Shown here in pieces: positions 1 through 5,415 of a DNA stretch of 6,606 nt. Below the pieces are notes generated by a model. That model made no database searches. It had not been told where the DNA came from and was given only the letters and a program-made list of their open reading frames with translations. The translations under genes and the position numbers were made by a program. Position 1 is the stretch's first letter. Each line of letters begins with the position of its first letter. Location of the stretch: NCBI GenBank assembly GCA_014379485.1, contig JACMLS010000368.1, positions 1-6,606 of the forward strand. Direction: 5' to 3'. Source of the DNA: Bacteroidia bacterium. Lineage in GTDB: Bacteria > Bacteroidota > Bacteroidia > B-17B0 > Aurantibacillaceae.

Positions 1-1236
1 GAATATTTTAACCAGGTCTATTTTACCAAAATGGAAAGGTGGCAACGCATGCACGATTCGCTCTTCATAAACGATTGCCGCACTATCATTCGTTTCAACG
101 CGTTTTTTGATCTGTTTGCATTTGGTGCTTTTCATGTAAACACGGTAATGATGTGTTTTCTTTCTTTCAGCGGACTTACTGCTTTATATCGTGCCTTTCA
201 AAAATATTTTCCATCTAAAAAAAACCTGCTTATTTGCGCTGTATTTCTTGCGCCCGCACTTTTATTCTGGAGTTCCGGAATTTTAAAAGAAGGAATTCTC
301 ACTTTTACTATGGGATTTTTTATTTATTCTTTTTTGCAAATTGTTCTCGAAAAAAAATATTCTGCCGGAATATTTGCAATTCTCATTCTTAGTGGTCTTT
401 TATTTTTCGTTAATAAAGTATACATTCTCTTTACACTTTTTCCGGCGCTGTTTTGTTTTGTACTCTTTACAAAAATTAATTTCAGGTTTAAGTGGCTCGG
501 ATTTTTTGTCATTCACATTGTTATTATTGCAGGCGGATTGTTCTTCTTTAAAAAAGTACTCAACAAAGACTTGGCAGGCGAGATCATTACCAAACAACGC
601 GATTTTATTAATGTGGCAAAAGGCGGTTTGTACCTGGTAAGAGATACGGTTATTGTGCGGATGGAATATTCAGACAAAGCACAACTGATTCCCACACAAA
701 AAAAAGACACCGTATTGATCAGAGAAGGATCTAAGTATGAATACTGGATCAACGAACAACTTTATGATACTTTGCGCGAAAAAAATTCAGCAAAAAATCC
801 TACAGAATATTTTTTAATGTACCAGATAGAGCCCGCACGCAGCACTTATTACATGCCTCATTTAAAACCCAAGTTGAGCTCGTTCTTAAGTTATGCGCCA
901 AAAGCTTTTCTGAACGTATTGCTCAGGCCCTGGTTTACAGAAGCAGAAAACTTATACCAGAAGGCTTGCTCTGCAGAAAATATTTTTTATCTCCTTATAA
1001 TTTTATTTTGTTTGATCCTCGGAAATTACAAAACCGCCAACTGGCCCCTGTTTTGGCTCGGAATATTTTTCGCAGTCAATTTATTCCTCATCATTGGCTT
1101 CACCACCCCCATTGCAGGTGCCCTGGTGCGCTATAAGGCCCCTGCCCTGCCCTTTCTGCTCATGAGCGCCTTTTCACTTGTAGATGTCGAAAAAGTAAAG
1201 AGAATTCCCTTCTTAAAATACCTTGTTGCTGACTAA
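1..1236 (+). CDS. Multi-pass inner-membrane protein of unknown function, 5'-truncated by window edge
   Basis: The reading frame is open to base 1, and the ten codons before the first ATG (base 31) read like protein, so the true start lies outside the window; 411 residues are visible. Counting from the ATG at 31, hydrophobic segments lie near residues 37-54, 67-84, 88-107, 112-128, 131-147 and 155-172. A polar region of about 140 residues (175-315) follows, then segments near 317-330, 339-357 and 361-383. Recognisable stretches are LFWSSGILKEG (78-88) and GALVRYKAPALPF (363-375). I recall uncharacterised Bacteroidota membrane proteins with this plan: a helix bundle, one large hydrophilic loop rich in short strand-like runs, then a terminal helix group with an ALVRYK-type motif. 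The topology is reminiscent of GT-C glycosyltransferases or polysaccharide polymerases, but no catalytic motif is visible, so this is only a guess. The gene ends 100 bases before the permease and is probably transcribed separately from it. Confidence 0.85.
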   Translation, partial: EYFNQVYFTKMERWQRMHDSLFINDCRTIIRFNAFFDLFAFGAFHVNTVMMCFLSFSGLTALYRAFQKYFPSKKNLLICAVFLAPALLFWSSGILKEGILTFTMGFFIYSFLQIVLEKKYSAGIFAILILSGLLFFVNKVYILFTLFPALFCFVLFTKINFRFKWLGFFVIHIVIIAGGLFFFKKVLNKDLAGEIITKQRDFINVAKGGLYLVRDTVIVRMEYSDKAQLIPTQKKDTVLIREGSKYEYWINEQLYDTLREKNSAKNPTEYFLMYQIEPARSTYYMPHLKPKLSSFLSYAPKAFLNVLLRPWFTEAENLYQKACSAENIFYLLIILFCLILGNYKTANWPLFWLGIFFAVNLFLIIGFTTPIAGALVRYKAPALPFLLMSAFSLVDVEKVKRIPFLKYLVAD

Positions 1237-1251
1237 ATATTTCTATTTTTG
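1223..1251 (+). promoter_or_regulatory. Candidate Bacteroidota-type promoter for the permease gene
   Basis: TATTTTTG at 1244-1251 matches the Bacteroidota -7 consensus TAnnTTTG exactly. A TTG at 1223-1225, 18 bases upstream, fits the -33 element, although it lies inside the last codons of the preceding gene. Transcription would begin near 1258 and give a leader of about 80 bases that carries the palindrome at 1274-1291. A second exact TAnnTTTG (TAGATTTG, 1304-1311) lies closer to the ATG but has no TTG at the right distance. This is a pattern match only; in AT-rich DNA such matches also occur by chance. Confidence 0.4.
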
Positions 1252-1273
1252 TGACTCAACCAAAATGCCACAG

Positions 1274-1291
1274 TCCCTATAACTATAGGGA
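1274..1291. promoter_or_regulatory. Perfect palindrome upstream of the permease, possible operator
   Basis: The core CCCTATAACTATAGGG has 7-bp arms around a central AC, extended by one more T/A pair at 1274 and 1291. Flanking CAGT (1271-1274) and ACTG (1294-1297) are also inverted, slightly off-register. With only two central bases it is a better fit to a dimeric regulator's binding site than to an RNA hairpin, and no T-run follows, which argues against a terminator for the upstream gene. It sits just downstream of the candidate promoter at 1223-1251 and overlaps the spacer region expected for the second -7 match at 1304-1311. The cognate regulator is not in the window. Confidence 0.4.
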
Positions 1292-1336
1292 TCACTGATT
1301 ACATAGATTTGCGTTGAAATCAATACAAAATAAAAC

Positions 1337-3094
1337 ATGAGTTTATTCAGAAAAAAAATAATTGACCCCAATGCAGGATCTGAAGATGAGAATCCGCATG
1401 GAGGGCAAAGTCTTACCAAAGTTTTAACGGTACGCGACCTTACTTTTTTTGGAATTGCTGCCATTCTTGGAGCGGGCAGTTTCAGCAGTTTAGGAGGCGC
1501 GGTTTTTAACGGTGGTCCGGGTGTAATTATTCTTTTTATTATTGTTGCCGTTGCCTGCGGTTTTACTGCATTTTGTTACAGTGAGTTTGCAAGCCGCATT
1601 CCAATTGCAGGTTCTGCTTACACTTACGCTTATGTTTCTTTCGGAGAAATGTTTGCGTGGATCATAGGCTGGGCTTTGCTTATGGAATATTCTATAGGAA
1701 ATATTTACGTTGCCTATAGCTGGAGCGATTATTTTACCTCATTGATGGAAAAATGCGGAGTTCATTTTCCTGAATATTTAAGCACCAGTTATATGGAGGC
1801 GAAAAAAGCTATGCTGAAATATATCTCTGACGGAACAGCCAATAAAGAATTAATGCTTGCGTGGCAGAGTGCTCCAACTATCGGTGGTTTAAAAATGATC
1901 ATTGACATTCCAGCAATTTGTATTAATGCCCTGATCACTTACCTCGTTTACCGCGGCGTAAAAGAAAGCAGAAATTTCAGCAACATCATGGTAATTTTAA
2001 AAATGATCGTTGTTGTCATTGTAATTTTAGTTGGGGGATATTTGGTTTTCTCAAGAGGTTTGGTTTTTAACTGGCATCCGGCTAACACTGAAGGCGAACA
2101 TTTATTTATGCCGAATGGCTTTAAAGGAATAATGCTAGCCGTTTCAGGAGTTTTCTTTGCATACATTGGTTTTGACGCAGTAAGTGTTTTAGCAGAAGAA
2201 AGTAAAAATCCACAGCGCGATCTTCCGCGGGGAATGATTTATTCGCTTGTAATTTGTACCGTAGTTTATATTTTACTTTCGCTTGTTCTTACCGGCGCAG
2301 TTGATTACAAAAAGTTTGACGGTGTGGGAGACCCGCTCGCATTTATATTTGAAAAAGATAATCTTAATTTAGGCTGGATGCAATTTCTTGTTGCAATCTG
2401 TGCAGTAATTGCAATGAGTTCTGTTCTTCTTGTTTTTCAAATGGGCCAGCCGAGAATCTGGATGACAATGAGCCGTGATGGATTATTGCCAAATAAATTT
2501 CAGAAAATTCATCCTAAATTTAAAACTCCGTCTTTTGCAACTATACTTACCGGATTTATTGTTGGTGTTCCCTTAATTTTCACCGACAAAACTTTTGTAT
2601 TAGATTTTACAAGTATCGGAACTTTATTTGCTTTTGTTTTAGTGTGCGGTGGAATTTTAGTTATTCCGCGCAGACCACGCGTAAAAGGAAAATTTCATTT
2701 ACCTTACGTTAACGCCGCATACGTTTTTCCGGTGCTGTTAGCAGGCGTAGCGGCCTACTTATATTTCTACTCAGATTATTTTAAAGACCTCTCAAAGTTC
2801 AATTATACAAATAACCCGGAATTTGTATCAGGGAAAAAATCTTTCATGGATATGGCAATGGTTCAGATTTCCAGTTATATTTTTTGGGGTGTCTGCGTAA
2901 TTTTAGCGGTGCTTTCAATCATAAAAAAATATTCACTGATTCCCTTGTTAGGATTGGTTTCCTGCTTATACCTTTTAACCGGAATGACTAAAGATAACTG
3001 GGCCTGGTTTTTAGCGTGGCTTGCAATTGGCCTCGTTATTTATCTTTTGTATGGATATAAGAAAAGCAAATTAGCAGGAGAACCAAAAAAATGA
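1337..3094 (+). CDS. APC-superfamily amino-acid permease (cationic amino-acid transporter type)
   Basis: This 585-residue inner-membrane secondary transporter probably imports amino acids by proton symport or exchange; the substrate cannot be read from the sequence. A charged N-terminal tail of about 30 residues leads to TM1, with the unwound glycine-rich stretch GIAAILGAGSFSSLGG (39-54). TM2 is followed by the conserved YSEFASRIPIAGSAYTYAY (81-99) and GWALLMEY (111-118). The TM6 signature FFAYIGFDAVSVLAEESKNP (273-292) continues into QRDLPRGM (293-300). The TM8 and following-loop motif QPRIWMTMSRDGLLP lies at 371-385. Compact bacterial relatives have about 450-500 residues; the extra length lies in a hydrophilic insert near 130-185 after TM3 and a polar loop near 478-510 before the last helices. 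About 12-14 membrane segments are plausible. The ATG at 1337 is preceded by an A-rich leader without a Shine-Dalgarno site, as is normal in Bacteroidota. It is probably a single-gene transcription unit, although read-through into the downstream operon cannot be excluded. Confidence 0.95.
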   Translation: MSLFRKKIIDPNAGSEDENPHGGQSLTKVLTVRDLTFFGIAAILGAGSFSSLGGAVFNGGPGVIILFIIVAVACGFTAFCYSEFASRIPIAGSAYTYAYVSFGEMFAWIIGWALLMEYSIGNIYVAYSWSDYFTSLMEKCGVHFPEYLSTSYMEAKKAMLKYISDGTANKELMLAWQSAPTIGGLKMIIDIPAICINALITYLVYRGVKESRNFSNIMVILKMIVVVIVILVGGYLVFSRGLVFNWHPANTEGEHLFMPNGFKGIMLAVSGVFFAYIGFDAVSVLAEESKNPQRDLPRGMIYSLVICTVVYILLSLVLTGAVDYKKFDGVGDPLAFIFEKDNLNLGWMQFLVAICAVIAMSSVLLVFQMGQPRIWMTMSRDGLLPNKFQKIHPKFKTPSFATILTGFIVGVPLIFTDKTFVLDFTSIGTLFAFVLVCGGILVIPRRPRVKGKFHLPYVNAAYVFPVLLAGVAAYLYFYSDYFKDLSKFNYTNNPEFVSGKKSFMDMAMVQISSYIFWGVCVILAVLSIIKKYSLIPLLGLVSCLYLLTGMTKDNWAWFLAWLAIGLVIYLLYGYKKSKLAGEPKK

Positions 3095-3108
3095 GATTAA
3101 CTATTGAC

Positions 3109-3177
3109 TGGAAGGTTGGAAGCTTGGAAGAATGGATGGGCGCACCCCCAACCTTCCAACCTTCCATTCTTCCAACC
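3109..3177. repeat. Octamer (GGAAGNTT-type) inverted repeat forming alternative hairpins
   Basis: The left arm is built of eight-base units starting at 3110, 3118 and 3126 (GGAAGGTT, GGAAGCTT, GGAAGAAT), followed by GGATGG at 3134. The right arm holds the complementary units at 3150, 3158 and 3166 (AACCTTCC, AACCTTCC, ATTCTTCC) and ends with AACC at 3174-3177. Two long perfect pairings are possible: 3109-3122 with 3153-3166 (14 bp) and 3124-3136 with 3163-3175 (13 bp). They share bases 3163-3166 and overlap, so they exclude each other. The element fills most of the 103-base gap between permease and dehydrogenase. No T-run follows it, so it is not a canonical intrinsic terminator; it may be a dispersed intergenic repeat, a transcript-stabilising hairpin or an attenuator. 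Confidence 0.8.
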
Positions 3178-3197
3178 AAAATACACACTCAATATTT

Positions 3198-3968
3198 ATG
3201 ACAGTACTTATAACAGGAGCAACAGCAGGATTCGGAAAAGCAACAGCGCTGCTTTTTGCAGAGAAAGGTTATGACCTTATTATTACCGGAAGAAGAAATG
3301 AAAAACTTCAGGAAATGAAAAACGAAATTCACACTTCGACAGGGCTCAGTGTGACAAAGCCGAAAGTTTTAACGCTTTGTTTTGATATCAGAAAACTTGA
3401 AGAAGTGAAAAAAGCGGTTGAAAGTATTCCTGAAGAGTTTAAAAAGATTGATATACTTGTAAATAACGCAGGCCTTGCTGCGGGTGCCAGTCTTTTGCAC
3501 GAAGGAAATATTGATGACTGGGAAAGAATGATTGACACCAACATAAAAGGATTGTTGTACATGACAAGAATGATTGCTCCTTTAATGGTGAAAGAAAAAA
3601 AAGGACATATTATAAACGTTGGTTCCGTTGCCGGTAAGGAAGTGTACCCCAACGGAAATGTGTACTGCGCAACTAAATTTGCAGTAGATGCGCTGAACAA
3701 AGCCATGCGCATAGAACTTGTTGCTTACGGAATAAAAGTAGGAAGCATCAATCCGGGCATGGCAGAAACAGAGTTCAGCATTGTTCGTTTTGCAGGAGAC
3801 GAAGAACGCGCAAAAAAAGTGTACGAAGGCATTACACCTTTAAGCGCAGCAGATATTGCAGAAACAATTTACTGGATGGCCTCGCGCCCCGCACACGTAA
3901 ACATAAACGACATTGTTATTATGGCAACCGCACAAGCCAGCACAACAATTGCTGTAAGAAATACCTGA
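3198..3968 (+). CDS. ydfG: YdfG-like short-chain dehydrogenase/reductase (NADP-dependent 3-hydroxy-acid dehydrogenase family)
   Basis: This is a 256-residue classical SDR, close to the usual 250. The cofactor motif TGATAGFG is at residues 6-13 and the arginine pair at 32-33 (TGRR) suggests NADP(H). Asp63 is in the adenine-binding position, and NNAG is at 89-92. The catalytic set is Asn115, Ser143, Tyr156 and Lys160 (YCATK). The C-terminal PAHVNIND (231-238) and TEFSIVRFAGD (191-201) match the pattern of E. coli YdfG, which oxidises L-allo-threonine, serine and other 3-hydroxy acids at C3; the exact substrate here is inferred. I chose the ATG at 3198 because the Rossmann strand begins directly after it (MTVLITG). 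An in-frame ATG at 3132 would add 22 residues encoded by the inverted repeat and not typical of the family. The stop TGA directly abuts the next gene's ATG, so this is the first gene of a three-gene operon. No convincing promoter is visible between the repeat and the start. Confidence 0.92.
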   Translation: MTVLITGATAGFGKATALLFAEKGYDLIITGRRNEKLQEMKNEIHTSTGLSVTKPKVLTLCFDIRKLEEVKKAVESIPEEFKKIDILVNNAGLAAGASLLHEGNIDDWERMIDTNIKGLLYMTRMIAPLMVKEKKGHIINVGSVAGKEVYPNGNVYCATKFAVDALNKAMRIELVAYGIKVGSINPGMAETEFSIVRFAGDEERAKKVYEGITPLSAADIAETIYWMASRPAHVNINDIVIMATAQASTTIAVRNT

Positions 3969-4682
3969 ATGAAAAAAATTCTCCCTTATACTCTATACTT
4001 TATACTCTATACTGCAGGAGGATTCTCACAAGGAAAAGATCCTTCATTCTACACACACATCAGTTTTACACCAGTCTATTCTTATTACGTAAACAACAAA
4101 CATCACACAACAAACACAAAACCCGCCTTTTCTTTCGCGTTCACTGCAAGAGAAGAATGGAGATTTACAAGAGGCGGTGCACTCGTTGCGGGCGTAGAAT
4201 ATTTCTCGCACGGATTTTCCTTCGACTCTTATTTTTTTGCTCCCAACAGGTCTTTCCTGTACGATAAAAATTTTAGTTATCATTACAAAGTAAGAATGAA
4301 AGAAGTTGATTTTCCGCTTTTGATCCGCGGTAATTTCATTAACCACACCAGAAAAAGTGTTGAAGGTTATTTTGAAATTGGCGCATCGCTGCGTTATCTT
4401 TATTCTTCAAGCATGTTTGTGATCGATTCAACCGGAATTCCGCTCTGGGACAATCCAACAAAAATTGAATTTGAAACACCATTGTTTGCACGCAACATGA
4501 GCATGTGGATGCAATTTAACTGGGGGCTTCAATTCTATCATCCCGATCATAAGGCAGGCTTTTTTATGGAAATGAATTTCCGGTATGCGCCCATTCGTTT
4601 TTACATTAACGAAAGTTTTACTCCCGCAGATCTTTACATTCAGTCTTTTCACATTGGCATTGGTGCGGGTTTCAGGTTTTAA
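3969..4682 (+). CDS. Secreted outer-membrane beta-barrel protein (PorT-like type), function unknown
   Basis: The 237-residue product starts with MKKILPYTLYFILYT, a short signal peptide, with probable cleavage around FSQ (19-21), a common Bacteroidota junction. The mature part alternates polar and aromatic residues in strand-like runs separated by turns (for example FSFAFTAREEWRF, MKEVDFPLLIRGNF, GYFEIGASLRYLY, AGFFMEMNFRYAPIRF, SFHIGIGAGFRF) and ends in a terminal phenylalanine, all typical of an outer-membrane barrel. The KEVDFPLLI segment resembles the conserved xxIxIPLLLK strand of the Bacteroidota outer-membrane beta-barrel family that includes PorT. I infer a barrel of roughly 8-10 strands; its role is unknown. 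The ATG follows the dehydrogenase TGA with no gap, so translation is probably coupled by re-initiation. The signal-peptide codons are made of a heptamer repeat (3987-4013), and the hydrophobic core is unusually rich in tyrosine and contains a proline. Confidence 0.85.
   Translation: MKKILPYTLYFILYTAGGFSQGKDPSFYTHISFTPVYSYYVNNKHHTTNTKPAFSFAFTAREEWRFTRGGALVAGVEYFSHGFSFDSYFFAPNRSFLYDKNFSYHYKVRMKEVDFPLLIRGNFINHTRKSVEGYFEIGASLRYLYSSSMFVIDSTGIPLWDNPTKIEFETPLFARNMSMWMQFNWGLQFYHPDHKAGFFMEMNFRYAPIRFYINESFTPADLYIQSFHIGIGAGFRF
3987..4013 (+). repeat. Heptamer tandem repeat TATACTN x4 inside the signal-peptide codons
   Basis: TATACT occurs at 3987, 3994, 4001 and 4008, spaced exactly seven bases apart, with variable seventh bases C, T, C and then G. 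Read as a 14-base unit it is two copies differing at one base. The repeat encodes YTLYFILYT of the barrel protein's signal peptide. Seven is not a multiple of three, so a change of one unit would shift the frame near codon 7: loss of one unit would run into TAA at 4090-4092, and gain of one would end near 4265. Confidence 0.85.
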
Positions 4683-4685
4683 CTC

Positions 4686-5351
4686 TTGGAAAAACCTGTA
4701 ACATACCAACGCTTTCCCGATATAAAATCTGCAAGAGAACTAACCGATCTGTTGGAGAGATACTCTTTTACGTTTGAGGTAGAAGATAACAGCAGCGCCA
4801 TTTCAGAAAGTATGATCGGCTCATCTCCCACAAATAAAATTGCGGTAAAGATCAGGCAACAGGATTTTGCATCGCTGGGCTCACTGATAGAAGAAGAACT
4901 GAGTCTCCATCTCAATGAAGTAGAAGAAGATTATTACCTGCTTCATTTTACCAATGAAGAATTGACAGAAGTTGTTTTGAAACAAGATGAGTGGAGCAAA
5001 TTTGATTACCTGCTTGCCAGAAAAATTCTTAAAGAGAACGGAATAGATATTTCTGAAAAATTTCTGGAAGCAACAAAAAAACAACGCATAAAAGAATTAT
5101 CAGTAAAAGAAAAAAGTCCTGTCATGTGGATCGTTATTGGGTATTTTGCTGCTTTGCTGGGAGGACTTTTAGGAATAATTATCGGCTACCAGTTACTTAC
5201 TTCAAAAAAAACTTTACCTAACGGACAACGTGTAAGCAATTTTTCTGACAAGGACAAACAACACGGGCTTGCAATTCTTATTATTGCCGTTGGAATGTTT
5301 TGCGTTACCATTTATCTCTCAGCAAATAAACAGTTCCATCTTTTTGATTAA
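4686..5351 (+). CDS. Conserved Bacteroidota hypothetical membrane protein with two C-terminal helices, TTG start
   Basis: This 221-residue protein has a soluble part at about 1-145 and two hydrophobic segments, about 147-171 (WIVIGYFAALLGGLLGIIIG) and 194-212. The linker between them carries SKKTLPNGQRV (173-183). The N-terminal part (VTYQRFPDIKSARELTDLLE) looks like a small alpha/beta signal-transduction-like domain of the DUF2007 sort. The middle (HFTNEELTEVVLKQDEWSKF) and the helix linked to RKILKENGI match, from memory, a family of uncharacterised Bacteroidota proteins. No catalytic motif is seen. The start is TTG at 4686, three bases after the barrel stop codon: the frame is closed by that stop, and the first in-frame ATG (4812, codon 43) would remove a clearly protein-like, family-typical N-terminus. 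It is the last gene of the operon and is followed by a terminator hairpin. Function unknown. Confidence 0.85.
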   Translation: MEKPVTYQRFPDIKSARELTDLLERYSFTFEVEDNSSAISESMIGSSPTNKIAVKIRQQDFASLGSLIEEELSLHLNEVEEDYYLLHFTNEELTEVVLKQDEWSKFDYLLARKILKENGIDISEKFLEATKKQRIKELSVKEKSPVMWIVIGYFAALLGGLLGIIIGYQLLTSKKTLPNGQRVSNFSDKDKQHGLAILIIAVGMFCVTIYLSANKQFHLFD

Positions 5352-5360
5352 ACAAAATAA

Positions 5361-5394
5361 AAAAAACCGTCCCCACCAAAGCAGAAACGGTTTT
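5361..5394. terminator. Hairpin terminator between convergent genes, strongest for the minus strand
   Basis: AAAACCGT (5363-5370) and ACGGTTTT (5387-5394) form an 8-bp stem around a 16-base loop. Read on the minus strand the stem is followed by a run of eight T residues including its own 3' arm, then ATTTTG, the layout of an intrinsic terminator for the T9SS gene that ends at 5416. On the plus strand the 3' arm supplies four T residues and then CAAAAT, a weaker but usable terminator for the three-gene operon ending at 5351. Confidence 0.75.
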
Positions 5395-5415
5395 CAAAAT
5401 AATTCAGATCAAAAT

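Noticed and set aside
31..33. ATG at 31 as the true start of the first gene
   Set aside because: The ten preceding codons are open and protein-like, and the residues after the ATG look like the middle of a protein, not an N-terminus.
1274..1291. Palindrome as an intrinsic terminator for the first gene
   Set aside because: The two-base centre is poor for an RNA loop and no T-run follows; an operator is the better reading.
3109..3177. CRISPR-like or transposon-end interpretation of the octamer repeat
   Set aside because: Units are contiguous without spacers, there is no transposase, and no target-site duplication is visible around it.
3132..3197. In-frame upstream ATG extending the dehydrogenase by 22 residues
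   Set aside because: The extension is encoded by the octamer inverted repeat, has no resemblance to SDR N-termini, and the Rossmann strand starts right after the ATG at 3198.
3329..3712. Minus-strand open frame of 127 codons opposite the dehydrogenase
   Set aside because: The plus strand encodes a complete SDR with all catalytic residues; the antisense frame resembles no protein I know.
3966..3971. Recoded TGA fusing dehydrogenase and barrel
   Set aside because: The TGA is followed directly by ATG and a signal peptide, and the dehydrogenase already has its family-typical C-terminus; no selenocysteine or read-through context is visible.
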